Counted from the stretch's first letter, positions 10,960 through 22,040 are shown. The stretch is DNA of 64,000 bases from Homarus americanus (GCF_018991925.1 NW_024738608.1:2422787-2486786); one strand, 5' to 3'. A program made the numbers and translations. Notes: generated from the letters alone by a model not told the origin.

Positions 10960-11368
10960 TAATCCCGGGCATTAGGAACCTTGAGTGCAGAGACAGGTTA
11001 AAGCATCTTAATTTGCACTCCCTCGAGACATTTCGAGTGAGGGGCGATATGATAGAGGTGTATATATGGAAGTCAGGGCTAAACAAAGGGGATATAATAA
11101 AGGTACTCAAACTATCCAACCAGAAGCGAACTCGTAACAATGGTTTTAAATTAGAGAAACTTAGATTTAAGCACGAAATAAACATTGGTTTGGAAACAGA
11201 GTAGTGGATGAAGGGAACAAGTTACCAAACATCATCATTAACTCGAATACGCTGGATATCTTCAAACATAGGTTGGATGGATATATGAGCAATAGGGGTT
11301 GGGTGTAAATGAGACAGCCCAGTATGGGCCAATAGGCCCGCTGCAGTTTCCTCCATTCTTATGTTCTT
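10960..11368 (+). mobile_element. CR1/L2-like LINE 3' end
   Basis: The plus strand carries the C-terminal block (HSLETFRVRGDMIEVYIW, then KVLKLSNQKRTRNNGF), a frame break at about 11200, the NKLPN block, and a 3' end with CCAATAGGCCCGCTGCAGTT and ATTCTTATGTTCTTA. Severely 5'-truncated and dead. Confidence 0.85.
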
Positions 11369-11489
11369 AACAGTACTCAAAGGTTATGACAAGTCCCACT
11401 GAGAGAAGAGATGTGTTATTTATTAGACAGGTTCAGGAGGACGGCGTCGGGCCAAGTCTTCACACATTATATACTCAGGCGTATTGGTG

Positions 11490-14400
11490 CTATTATATAT
11501 ACTTATGGTTAGTGGTGCTACTGTGTATACTTATGGTTAGTGGTGCTACTGTGTATACTTATGGTTAGTGGTGCTACTGTGTATACTTATGGTTAGTGGT
11601 GCTATTATGTATACTTATGGTTAGTGGTGCTACTGTGTATACTTATGGTTAGTGGTGCTATTATATATACTTATGGTTAGTGGTGCTACTGTGTATACTT
11701 ATGGTTAGTGGTGCTACTGTGTATACTTATGGTTATGGTAATATGTATACTATGGTTAGTGGTGCTACTGTGTATACTTATGGTTGTGTTATTATGTATA
11801 TTTATGGTTAGTGGTGCTACTGTGTACTTACTACTGTGCATACTTATGGTTAGTGGTGCCACTATAATATGGTTAGTGGTACTATTATGTATACTTATGG
11901 TTAGTGGTGCCAGTATACTTATGGTTAGTGGTGCCACTGTGTATACTTATGGTTAGGTGGTGCCACTGTGCATACTTATGGTTAGTGGTGCTATACTTAT
12001 GGTTAGTATTACTTATGGTTAGTGGTGCTACTGTATACTTATGGTTAGTGGTGCTGTGTATACTTATACTGTGGGTTAGTGGTGTTACTGTGTATACTTA
12101 TGGTTAGTGGTGCTACTGTGTATACTTATGGTTAGTGGTGTTACTGTGTATACTTATGGTTAGTGGTGTTACTGTGTATACTTATGGTTAGTGGTGCTAC
12201 TGTGTATACTTATGGTTAGTGGTGCTATTATGTATACTTATGGTTAGTGGTGCTATTATGTATACTTATGGTTAGTGGTGCTATTATGTATACTTATGGT
12301 TAGTGGTGCTATTATGTATACTTATGGTTAGTGGTGCTATTATGTATACTTATGGTTAGTGGTGCTATTATGTATACTTATGGTTAGTGGTGTTACTGTG
12401 TATACTTATGGTTAGTGGTGCTACTGTGTATACTTATGGTTAGTGGTGTACTGTGTATACTTATGGTTAGTGGTGCTACTGTGTATACTTATGGTTAGTG
12501 GTGCTACTGTGTATACTTATGGTTAGCTGTATACTTATGGTTAGTGGTGCTATTATGTATACTTATGGTTAGTGGTGCTATTATGTATACTTATGGTTAG
12601 TGGTGCTACTGTGTATACTTATGGTTAGTGGTGCTACTGTGTATACTTATGGTTAGTGGTGCTATTATGTATACTTATGGTTAGTGGTGCTACTGTGTAT
12701 ACTTATGGTTAGTGGTGCTATTATGTATACTTATTAGTGGTGCTATTATGTATACTTATGGTTAGTGGTGTTACTGTGTATACTTATGGTTAGTGGTGCT
12801 ACTGTGTATACTTATGGTTAGTGGTGTTACTGTGTATACTTATGGTTAGTGGTGCTACTGTGTATACTTATGGTTAGTGGTGCTACTGTGTATACTTATG
12901 ATTAGAGGTGCTACTGTGTATACTTATGGTTAGTGGTGCTATTATGTATACTTATGGTTAGTGGTGCTATTATGTATACTTATGGTTAGTGGTGTTACTG
13001 TGTATACTTTTGGTTAGTGGTGCTATTATGTATACTTATGGTTAGTGGTGCTATTGTGTATACTTATGGTTAGTGGTGCTATTATGTATACTTATGGTTA
13101 GTGGTGCTATTATGTATACTTATGGTTAGTGGTGCTACTGTGTATACTTATGGTTAGTGGTGCTACTGTGTATACTTATGGTTAGTGGTGCTATTATGTA
13201 TACTTATGGTTAGTGGTGCTATTATGTATACTTATGGTTAGTGGTGCTATTATGTATACTTATGGTTAGTGGTGCTATTATGTATACTTAAGGTTAGTGG
13301 TGCTATTATGTATACTTATGGTTAGTGGTGTTACTGTGTATACTTATGGTTAGTGGTGCTACTGTGTATACTTATGGTTAGTGGTGTTACTGTGTATACT
13401 TATGGTTAGTGGTGCTACTGTGTATACTTATGGTTAGTGGTGCTACTGTGTATACTTATGATTAGAGGTGCTACTGTGTATACTTATGGTTAGTGGTGCT
13501 ATTATGTATACTTATGGTTAGTGGTGCTATTATGTATACTTATGGTTAGTGGTGCTACTGTGTATACTTATGATTAGAGGTGCTACTGTGTATACTTATG
13601 GTTAGTGGTGCTACTGTGTATACTTATGGTTAGTGGTGCTACTGTGTATACTTATGGTTAGTGGTGCTACTGTGTATACTTATGGTGAGTGGTGCTACTG
13701 TGTATACTTATGGTTAGTGGTGCTACTGTGTATACTTATGGTTAGTGGTGCTACTGTGTATACTTATGGTTAGTGGTGCTATTATGTATACTTATGGTTA
13801 GTGGTGCTACTGTGTATACTTATGGTTAGTGGTGCTACTGTGTATACTTATGTTAGAGGTGCTACTGTGTATACTTATGGTTAGTGGTACTTTCATACTT
13901 ATGGTTAGTGGTGCTACTGTGCATACTTATGGTTAGTGGTGCTACTGTGTATACTTATGGTTAGTGGTGCTACTGTGTATACTTATGGTTAGTGGTGCTA
14001 TACTTATGGTTAGTGGTGTTACTGTGTATACTTTTGGTTAGTGGTGCTGTGTATACTTATGGTTAGTGGTACTGTGTATACTTATGGTTAGTGGTGCTAT
14101 TATGTATACTTATGGTTAGTGGTGCTACTGTGTATACTTATGGTTAGTGGTGCTATTATGTATACTTATGGTTAGTGGTGCTACTGTGTATACTTATGGT
14201 TAGTGGTGCTACTGTGTATACTTATGGTTAGTGGTGCTACTGTGTATACTTATGGTTAGTGGTGCTATTATGTATACTTATGGTTAGTGGTGCTACTGTG
14301 TATACTTATGGTTAGTGGTGCTATTATGTATACTTATGGTTAGTGGTGCTACTGTGTATACTTATGGTTAGTGGTGCTATTATGTATACTTATGGTTAGT

Positions 14401-14505
14401 GGTGCTACTGTGTATACTTATGGTTAGTGGTGCTATTATGTATACTTATGGTTAGTGGTGCTATTATGTATACTTATGGTTAGTGGTGTTACTTTGTACA
14501 GTCAG
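11490..14505. repeat. 3-kb minisatellite with a 28-bp unit in two main versions
   Basis: The unit is TATACTTATGGTTAGTGGTG followed by either CTACTGTG or CTATTATG (28 bp each). More than 100 units lie in tandem, with rarer variants (GTTACTGTG, ATTAGAGGTG) and some truncated units, mainly at 11730-12080 and 13860-14090. A block of about 240 bp starting near 12755 is repeated identically 560 bp (20 units) further on, so there is higher-order structure. The array ends about 540 bp upstream of the homeobox gene start codon. Confidence 0.97.
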
Positions 14506-15048
14506 TGGTACTACTACATTATCCATGGCTAGCGTCGATTATTCTAATTATTCTTCCTGTTTCTTTTCGTTTACCTGTTCACACATTTTATTCATCCCCT
14601 CCAGGTATGCAGTGGCGTTGTTGCGCCGCTCCACACAGCACCTCTAGCGAGCACAGCCACACACGCCAGTGAAACAGGTTTGATGTCTCGTCGAGGACAG
14701 CCGGATGCAGCAACGAGGACAGGCGGGTGCGAGGTGGACGTCGCTGAGGCGCGAAAACACGGTGTTGAGACGTGGGCAGGGCAGGCTGTTGTGAGGTGGG
14801 GCTGTGAGGCTGGACCTGTGAGGCAGGGCTGTGAGGCAGGACCTGTAAGGCTGGACCTGTAAGGTGAGGCTGTGAAGCAGAACATGACCCCACTGAACCT
14901 GCCATGACCACCGCTCTCTCACTCAGCAGGTCTGATAACTCACCGTGATTGCAGCCCGAGAAGAAAACCTCAAAATTCATTAAGGAACACAGAAAACATA
15001 TAACTACTCACTACAGGGTTAAGCTGAGCCCATCCTCCACTACTGAAG
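14506..15048 (+). promoter_or_regulatory. Probable promoter/5' UTR region of the onecut-like gene
   Basis: This sequence lies between the minisatellite and the start codon. GC-rich direct repeats at 14800-14880 (GTGAGGC.GGACCTGT variants) stand out from AT-rich surroundings. A candidate splice acceptor, CTCACTACAG, ends at 15016, so 15017-15048 may be the end of a noncoding exon. An in-frame TGA at 15025-15027 shows that coding does not extend upstream within this exon. No TATA box was identified with confidence. Confidence 0.35.
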
Positions 15049-15628
15049 ATGCTGACACAGTTTGAGCTCCTGAATGCCTCTGACGGCCTCGGGGGAGATG
15101 ATGACAGCGGGATGTCCGTTTCGCCATTAGATGGTCTGGCAGAGTACCCAATGGAGCAGGCGGAGTTCGAGTACTTTGAGAACAGCTTACCCACAGACTC
15201 CTTCTACGACACGGCGCAGTCTCAGGAGCTCCACCAGACGCTGCCTCCACCGCCTACGGGGACTTCTGTAGGATTATTTGCCAATCCAGTGTACGACCCG
15301 ACTTCCTACGATGGGACTACCATCATCTACGACCAAGATGACATGGTGTCACCCTTCACCACCGAGGTCACGGCCTTCAGTGATGATCTCAAGCCTCCAC
15401 AAGGCATCTCCCCTTACAAGGAGGAGATGAAGGTGGGCGAAGAAGACCTGAAATTCAATGAAGACATGTCAAGTTATGATGGGTTTTCCGGGAGCATATA
15501 CCAGAGCAGCGTGGGCACATCACACACCCACGCTGATAATCTGGGCTTCAGTAACCTGTGTGATGCCTTCGACAACGAGCCTCACGTGGGCCCCAGGGAG
15601 AAGACGATTCCAAAGGCCTGGGAAGAAG
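15049..15628 (+). CDS. Onecut-like gene, coding exon 1
   Basis: This exon has 193 codons plus one base. It has acidic patches (GGDDDSGMS, EQAEFEYFENS, YDQDDM) and no known fold. The donor is AAGAAG|GTGAGG. Codon usage is GC-rich compared with surrounding AT-rich DNA, which supports coding. Confidence 0.8.
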
Positions 15629-16992
15629 GTGAGGACTGTTGTGTTAGTAACCCACCACTAAGCCTCTACCACTGTTAGGTATAAACCTGTTGTTTATTGT
15701 TAGGTGTGTTGTGGTAGGAGATACCTGTCCCTGTGTAAGTGAAAAAAACTTGTTGTGGTGGCAGGACAACTTATTTTAGGGATGAGATAAGATTGTTGGT
15801 TTAATAGGATCAAGGGAACAGACAGGGGTACAACAACCACATGTTTATTAAGAAGACAATTTTCACGATGTTTGTTATAGTCACAGATACATCATCTCTT
15901 AGATCATGAAATATAATATGTCACTACCAGTAAATTGCTCAAACATCTAGTCATTATTTTGCATATCTTTATGAATAACGTGAATTAACTTTTAGACATT
16001 CTTGTGCAGTAATGTTGAGGTCGGGTGTGTTATTCGTCCCTTACTTTTTATAACCCTGAAATTACATTTCCACATATGACTTGTATTTGAATATTTCTAT
16101 AGATATGTAAGTCTTGGTTATATGAGTGATGAATATGTTAGGAAAATATATATCTGTATGTTTGCACTTGTTCATCTAAACTTGTTATATAGAAACATGA
16201 CATATAATACAAGAGTAGAATATGGAGATGATTAAGCCCTTTCATGTTTGTTCTTATCCAGTAAATATTACAGGCTCTGGTAAAGGTAAGATCGGTCCAC
16301 TACAGAGACGAGCCCTAGACTCCATCTTTAGTGTGACTGAGAAGCCGTCGCGAGGGTTGGTGCTACACATCGCGTCCGAGCTGGGCCTCCATCACCTCAC
16401 TGTCAAGAATTTCTTCTCAAATGGGAGAAGAAGGCTACGGCGAGCAGCAGCGAGACTGAGCGATCCAGAACGTACAAAGAGGGAAAATGAGCGCAGGAAG
16501 GAGAAGAGACGTCTGACCGCCCTCGCCTCTGCTCTCTCAGCTGGTGAAGGCAAGGTCGGAGCGGCCGTCACCAGCACTGTCAAGGTAATGTCGCCACAAA
16601 CCCCGCCTGCCGACTCCCCACCTCCCAAAGAAACTCCAGTTGTATCACCTGAAAGAAAAGCTCTCATGGAGAAGCTGGCAGACAAGGTACAGAGGAGCGT
16701 GGCCCAGCGCTCCCTGGCCGCTGACCTCGACCTCTTGGTACCCACTTCATCACAGACTCTACTAACTCACAGCTCACAGACCTTCCTCTCACAACCCAAT
16801 GACATCTTGGCTCATCCCCCAAATGATATCTTGTCGCAGGCCTCACACGACATTCTTTCACAGTCCACTCATGATCTACTCGCCCAATCACCTCACGATT
16901 TCTTGAACCAACCCACTCAGGATCTAACAGACAGCAGTTCGACTTCCCCGGCATTCCTGCAGTCACACACAGACCCGTGGAACTTATTTTGA
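15049..16992 (+). CDS. Onecut-like homeodomain protein without a visible CUT domain (join 15049-15628, 16274-16992)
   Basis: A predicted DNA-binding transcription factor of 432 residues in two exons. Exon 1 ends ...PKAWEE plus one base at donor GTGAGG; exon 2 follows acceptor AATATTACAG. The split codon becomes Gly, so the join is in frame. Residues 1-193 are acidic and rich in Ser, Asp, Tyr and Pro, as in an activation region. Residues about 193-252 form a homeodomain of ONECUT type: LQRRALDSIF, KPS, ELGL, and recognition helix TVKNFFSNGRRR, with Phe rather than Trp at homeodomain position 48, as in ONECUT proteins. Position 50 is Ser where ONECUT proteins usually have Met. A basic, charged stretch follows (RTKRENERRKEKRR), then an eight-residue repeat region, ending DPWNLF. 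Known ONECUT proteins carry a CUT domain just before the homeodomain; none is seen in exon 1 or in the 645-bp intron. The ATG is the first after an in-frame stop. Confidence 0.8.
15629..16273 (+). other. Intron 1 of the onecut-like gene
   Basis: A 645-bp phase-1 intron, AT-rich, GT...AG. I looked for a CUT-domain exon in it in three frames and saw none. The acceptor has a short pyrimidine tract (TTTGTTCTTATCC) and an upstream AG at 16259-16260 that would bring in an early stop if used. Confidence 0.75.
16274..16992 (+). CDS. Onecut-like gene, coding exon 2 (homeodomain and C-terminus)
   Basis: It encodes residues 194-432, holding almost the whole homeodomain, the basic linker, a Pro/Thr-rich stretch and the octad repeat, and stops at TGA 16990-16992. 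A homeodomain on the exon after the N-terminal exon is the usual ONECUT gene layout, which makes loss of the CUT domain from exon 1 more striking. Confidence 0.85.
16747..16935 (+). repeat. Coding eight-residue repeat in the homeodomain protein
   Basis: The motif x-[NHQ]-D-[ILF]-L-[ASN]-[QH] recurs with Asp exactly every eighth residue at protein positions 370, 378, 386, 394, 402 and 410; two weaker units (SQTLLTH, SQTFLSQ) precede it. Codons differ between units (GAC/GAT; ATC/ATT; TTG/CTT/CTC), so the protein pattern is better kept than the DNA. It could be a docking array for a partner; that is inference. Confidence 0.8.
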
Positions 16993-17428
16993 TATCTTAC
17001 AAGGCTCTACCTTAAAAGCACAAATCCACATACCCAACTAAATCCTCAAGCCCCACGTTTCTTTGAACCTCTTTTCCATTGGACGCCAGGTACAAACCTC
17101 TGTATTACCACAACATAACGCCTCTCCTGCCATACTGACCCCTATCCACCTCAACTAATCCTGACAGTCACTCAATCTTTTTTCTAAATCTTCAGCATTT
17201 TATTTTAATTCCGAGCCTCTTAAGTCTTCCCCGCAGAAACAAGAACTTCCTCTATGTGCCTTACCACAACCTCGCGTCGTATTGCCATGTGTGTCGCCTG
17301 ATGGGAGTGTTATACTTCAAGTGAGATGCTCCCGGCCTATGGGGGTCCTCTGACAACCCATTATGCTCCAGCATCCCGCCAGTCCCATCATCTGTCATCC
17401 ACTTTACATAGGTCATATACACGAAACT

Positions 17429-17554
17429 TTTGAGTCATTCGGCCTGGCGGCTGAGGTGACTACACGAAGCTTCGAATCAATGGGTCTGGTGACTAAGGTG
17501 ATTAAGCGAGTCTTTGAGTCAGTAGGTCTGGCGACTCAGGTGATATTGTTTAGC
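17429..17554 (+). repeat. Three-copy 42-bp tandem repeat, open in frame
   Basis: Three diverged 42-bp units at 17429, 17471 and 17513 translate to FESFGLAAEVTTRS, FESMGLVTKVIKRV and FESVGLATQVILFS. The frame is open from 17363 to 17557 (64 codons). It could be a small coding repeat, part of a lost exon, or chance openness given the period of three. No splice sites or homologous family were recognised. Confidence 0.7.
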
Positions 17555-17738
17555 TAGTCAGTAAAATATGTTAAGAATTATTTATGGATAGACTCAGAGT
17601 GAGAGCCTGCGTATCCTGGTATCTAGGATCCACGCCTAGTGGCTATGTGACCTTGTCTTAACTAAGTCAAAACAGACAACTTAATTGTTCCAAAACTTGG
17701 ATTATTTTATCACAATTGTAACAAACTGATACAATGTT

Positions 17739-17744
17739 AATAAA
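17739..17744 (+). terminator. Candidate polyadenylation signal AATAAA
   Basis: First AATAAA on the plus strand downstream of the onecut-like stop codon that I could find. No transcript evidence is available. Confidence 0.3.
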
Positions 17745-18084
17745 AATCTGAACAATGATAAACACAACTTTGTTTTATTAAGCTGTATTATGTGTGCAGT
17801 TAAAATCAAAATTTGTAAAGTTTTAAATTTGGGGGTTAAACTTCAAGACACCTGTTTAATATCTATGTGCACACAGAACATATCAAGAAAAAGTGGCGCA
17901 GGGAGAGATCAGACAAGTGCCACCTCAACTCTATTCCCCTAAGATTGAGGATATAATTATGAAGCAAATGTTTTGAACTGCAGTGACGGAGTTTCTTACT
18001 GCATTCTAGAGTAAATTTTATACACTCAACTTTTCTATATTAAAGATCATGAATTCTAGTCTGTCTCTTGTTATTTTGTTACAG

Positions 18085-18384
18085 GATTACGGTTCACTAC
18101 AAATATATATACAGTATCTTGGGACTGGATGTAACGTGAACTATGTAAGGGATGCTTTTCTACATCCTGCTGTTCAGTTTGATCAAGTCATTGAGAGACA
18201 ATTGAACAAGCTAAAAAGAAATCCCATTGAAACAAAATATTCACTTCAAGGCAGAAACAACAAGGGAAGAGGAAACTTTTCGTTAACTAGCTACTTAACA
18301 ATGAAGGGTAGAGAAGGTGATTACACCCGGTTGGTGCAGCAATCAGGAAGGTCACAGTGCATAAGACGACCACTGCTAAAATAA
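18085..18384 (+). CDS. Possible orphan exon, unknown protein
   Basis: An open frame of 100 codons follows a good acceptor (a T-rich tract ending TTTTGTTACAG at 18084) and ends in TAA at 18382-18384. The product is basic (about 33 residues from the start: VQFDQVIERQLNKLKRN) and resembles no family I know. It may be a terminal exon of an unseen gene or chance. Confidence 0.2.
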   Translation, partial: DYGSLQIYIQYLGTGCNVNYVRDAFLHPAVQFDQVIERQLNKLKRNPIETKYSLQGRNNKGRGNFSLTSYLTMKGREGDYTRLVQQSGRSQCIRRPLLK

Positions 18385-19090
18385 TACCAAGATGCCACAT
18401 TCATCGTAACATGAATATAGTATCACTGGTAATACTACGAATAGGACCGCTAAATTTATTTTAAACAAATAATTGTTATTAGCGTAGATGGCCCGAAGCT
18501 GGCAGGACCTTCCTTGATAATCCTAGAGTAATTTTCATAAGATAAAGATTGATTTTGTTAGCTAATACACCTGAAAGTTATAATATATTATGGTCCTGTT
18601 CTATTTATTTTTCAGCATTAAATAATAATAATAATAATCAGTCCAATTCTCATACAAGTTTACTGTACTGTACTATACTGCAATGTACTGTTCTGTAAAT
18701 AGATTCTATATGATAGACACTACACATGTACAGGTCAGCATTTGTGTAGACAATGCAAGTGTACGGTGTAAAGTCGGGGTCAAGAGTTCTCTCCCTCCCA
18801 GAATGAAGCAGTATCGACCCCACTCTAAATAAAACAGTACACCTGCACCTGATGACAGTCAAGGTAAGTCAGTTCGAAGACTTATTTATTTCCGTGACTC
18901 AGTTTCACCACGAGGAGCGAACTTTTGTCCACGACAGTACATAGACCGTAGTGGTATACAATTTCTTATATGTACCTAAATAGTGCAGATGTACAACGAT
19001 AGTAAACAGTGAGGCAATTAGACCAAGAACTGCCGACGAAATCATCAGCTGCTTATTTCTAGTTGGGTCCTTTTTGTTTACAGGTGACAT
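18385..19090. other. Intergenic stretch without a recognised gene
   Basis: AT-rich, with (AAT)n at 18623-18638. Nothing else supportable was seen. Confidence 0.4.
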
Positions 19091-19093
19091 AAC

Positions 19094-19330
19094 AACATAA
19101 GAATGGAGGAAACTGCAGCGGGCCTCTTGGCCCATACTGGGCAGTCCCGTTTACACCCAACCCATATCGCTCATATATACATCCAACCTATGTTTGAAGC
19201 TATCCAGCGTATTCGAGTTAATAATGATGTTTGGTAACTTGTTCCAATCATCCACTACTCTATTTCCAAACCACTGCTTATCTATCTCTCGCCTGAATCT
19301 AAATTTGTCTAATTTAAGCTTCAGTGAGCT
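19094..19330 (-). mobile_element. CR1/L2-like LINE 3' end fragment
   Basis: CATAAGAATGGAGGAAACTG at 19096 is the reverse complement of the LINE 3' tail; inward come GGCCCATACTGGGCAGTCCC and the C-terminal codons. About 240 bp, severely truncated. Confidence 0.85.
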
Positions 19331-19804
19331 TCAGCTAATGTACACAGTTGATAGGACCTTTAACTTCCTCAGATATTTCTTAGTTATAAGTAAAGTCTAT
19401 CACTTGATTGCGAGGATGTCATATTGTCGTCGTACCCTTAAGCATGATTACACCCCGACTTTGTATATTAATCATCTGATGTTTCCTTCATCTACAGTAT
19501 AGGTGGGTGGATGATAACCAGGAGAGGCTCAACATATAATTCATCTTTTTTAATTGTTGTGATCTTCAAACATCAACTTACACTCTGTCAACTATTACTC
19601 ATAGGTCCTTCACCCTGTCTGCCATCTTTAATTCATGTCGTTATGTTCATCCATCTTGAAATATGTACTGCGCCCCCGTACAGCCAAGTAGTCATTAACT
19701 TTATATCTATTACGTACAAGACACTGTTGCCACCGTGTGTGAAGCTCTTTGTGGAGGTTGTCTATCTACCTGGAGTTGTTCTTGATTATTTCATACTGAA
19801 TTTG

Positions 19805-19985
19805 TCTGAACTTAAGCTAAGCTAACCTAGCGTAGCCTAATCTAATTTAGCATAGCCTACACTTCCTAGCCTAACCTACACTTCATAACCTAACCTGCAC
19901 TTCCTAACCTAACCTAGTCTAATCTAGCCTAACCGATACTTCCTAAACTAACCCAACCTAATCAAATCTACACTTCCTAACCTGA
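19805..19985. repeat. Degenerate CCTAA-type repeats
   Basis: Many AACCTAACCT and CTAACCTACACTTCCTAAC units, an interstitial version of the arthropod telomere motif mixed with an ACTTC spacer. Similar short tracts lie at 1875, 25310, 26490-26600, 27785-27830 and 51715. Confidence 0.7.
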
Positions 19986-20114
19986 CTTGCCGGAACGTCT
20001 TGGTATCACCCTAAGACGTATACCTAAGAGAGGACTCACAGACTGGTAAGTCATTGTGAGTGATGAGGAAATTAAATTAAGTGGTGGGAATCATCTCTGC
20101 TGATCACACCTGGC

Positions 20115-20640
20115 GAACATCTGCCGTTCTTATGACGCCTCTTTCTTCCTTTCCTTCCCCTTTCTTTCCTACATATACTTCTTTCCTTTTTCTTCCTTAT
20201 CTCTGTTTCCTTTCCTTCCTCTTTCTTTCCTACCTATACTTCTTTCCTTCTTCTTCCTTATCTCTGCTTCCTTTCCTTCTTTTTTTTCCTTTACTTTACT
20301 CCCTTCCTTCTTTGTCTCTTCTTCCTTGCCTCTGCTTCCTTTCCTTCCTCTGTCTTCCCTACCTATACTTCCTTCCTCCTTTGCCTCTCCCTGCTTCCTT
20401 ACGTCTGCCTTCTTCCTTACCTCTTCCTCTTTCTTCCCTACCTACACTTCCTTCCTTATTTACCTCTTCCTCTTTCTTCTTTACCGCTTCCTTACCTCTG
20501 CCTCCTTCTTTCCTACCATCACTTCTTACTTTAGTTCTCCACCTCCTCGTTAGCTCTCTCTCTCTCTCTCTTCAATTCCCCACTTCCGCCTTCCCACCTC
20601 CCTCCTACTCCCCCCTCCCGTCCTCCTCCGGCCCCTGTCG
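20115..20640. repeat. Pyrimidine-rich low-complexity block
   Basis: CTTCCTTTCCTTCCTCTTTC-type sequence. The 239-codon plus-strand frame over it is composition-driven (Ser, Leu, Pro, Phe) and not a gene. Confidence 0.9.
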
Positions 20641-20894
20641 CCACTTCCTGCAGGTGTTGTGGTGGTGGGCAGGTGATACGTCATTAAGCTGTGGCCCTGT
20701 GAGATGTTTGGTGAGAAGTCGACTATTGTGGCATTATCCGGTGAGATTATTTAGTCCAGTGGGAAAGTGTCCGTCCGGTGGGGTTTGTTTCGTCCAATAG
20801 GAAATGATGGACTGACTGATGGCAGAATATTTTGTCCCTTGACCGTATTCACAACACGGGCTGGTTGATGGTCGCTCTCTACCTTCCTTTGTTC

Positions 20895-21245
20895 TGCTAT
20901 AATGACCGCCTTCCCCTCCCTCCCTCTCGCCTTTCCTTCCTACGCCCATCCCTCCTTCTATCCTCCCTCCACTCCTTTCTCCTTTCCTTCACCTCTCTTT
21001 CCCTTCCTCTACCCTTCCCTCCATCCCTTTCTCAGATAATCGCCTCTCCCTTCTTTCACCCATCCCTCCCGCTTTTCTTCCACCCATCCCTCCTTTCTTC
21101 TACCCTTCCTTCCCTTCCTCCACCCTCTCTCCTTTTCTCCATCCTCCTTCAAATCCCTCAGTCTCCTTCCCTTTCTCCACCCACCCCCCTTCCCTTTCTC
21201 CACCCATCCCTCCTACCCTTCCTACACCCCCCATAACCCCCTTCC
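20895..21245. repeat. Second pyrimidine-rich block
   Basis: CCCTCCTTTCTCCACCCATCC-like sequence, separated from the first by about 250 bp of ordinary DNA. No gene. Confidence 0.9.
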
Positions 21246-21604
21246 CTCGCGAGATCCACCTTAACACCTGATGATAGCACCAACTTCCGCCCTTTTGTTT
21301 ACATCTCATGGCAGTGTTTTTTGTTTTTGTTTTCGCGTTATCCGGATTGTCTTGTTTGTGTTTTATATTCCAAGCACTTTGTTTGTTATCTGTTTGTGTT
21401 TTATGTCAGGTACTTTGTCATATTGTTTGTGTTTTACTATAATATATTCGTCGTTGACTTAGTTTTGTGTGTGTGTGTGTGTGTGTTTCGTTTAAAGGAG
21501 TAACCCCAAGCTGGTATCACATTCTCTCAGGGTGTTGGCCGTATAGAAAAGTCTTAACTCCTTAAGTACGATGACTTAACTCCCTTGAGTTTACTGATAG
21601 GGGT

Positions 21605-21782
21605 AAAGTCGCCGTATTCAAGGGGTTAAGTCATTGTATTAAGGAGTTAAATCATCGTATTCAAGGGGTTAAGTCAGTGTATTAAGGAGTTAAATCATCG
21701 TATTCAAGGAGTTAAGTCAGTGTATTAAGGAGTTAAATCATCGTATTCAAGGAGTTAAGTCAGTGTATTAAGGAGTTAAACA
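21605..21782. repeat. Alternating 21/22-bp tandem repeat
   Basis: Two related half-units alternate: GGAGTTAAATCATCGTATTC plus AA, and GGAGTTAAGTCAGTGTATTA plus A, giving a 43-bp dimer repeated about four times with a diverged start. Confidence 0.85.
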
Positions 21783-21932
21783 CGTCAACATTTCCAATCT
21801 GACAAACAAGAGGCGTCGTAGTGACGATGGAGATAATTAAACTTAAAAAAAAGAACAGAAAATCCAAATAAAGAAGCCTGAATATTTTCCACAATAAAGC
21901 AACACACACACATACATACACATTAATACACG

Positions 21933-21935
<3 letters not shown>

Positions 21936-22004
<69 letters not shown>
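21936..22004. repeat. (AT)n microsatellite
   Basis: About 34 uninterrupted AT units; likely to be cruciform- and slippage-prone. Confidence 0.97.
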
Positions 22005-22005
<1 letters not shown>

Positions 22006-22040
22006 GCAAGAATACGCTCCAAAATACGCATACAAGACCA

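Larger units (their letters stand above)
16993..17744 (+). other. Probable 3' UTR of the onecut-like gene
   Basis: Noncoding sequence downstream of the stop, containing the 42-bp repeat at 17429-17554. The first clear polyadenylation signal seen is AATAAA at 17739-17744, so the 3' UTR may be about 750 bp. Confidence 0.4.

Noticed and set aside
11686..12107. Tyr/Leu/Val-rich frames within the 28-bp array
   Set aside because: Minisatellite artefacts that break where unit lengths change.
11490..14505. CRISPR-like regular repeat array
   Set aside because: There are no unique spacers; repeats are contiguous, and the DNA is eukaryotic.
14588..15250. Overlapping minus-strand frames upstream of the homeobox gene
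   Set aside because: They come from GC-rich direct repeats in the presumed promoter; three frames are open at once and none has a known domain.
16392..16966. Minus-strand frames of 117 and 100 codons over the homeobox exon
   Set aside because: Antisense shadows of the GC-rich homeodomain exon.
19805..19985. True telomere or chromosome end
   Set aside because: Tracts are short, degenerate and scattered, with unique DNA on both sides.
20081..20800. 239-codon Ser/Leu/Pro/Phe frame
   Set aside because: Translation of a CT-rich low-complexity block, with no domain and no codon structure.
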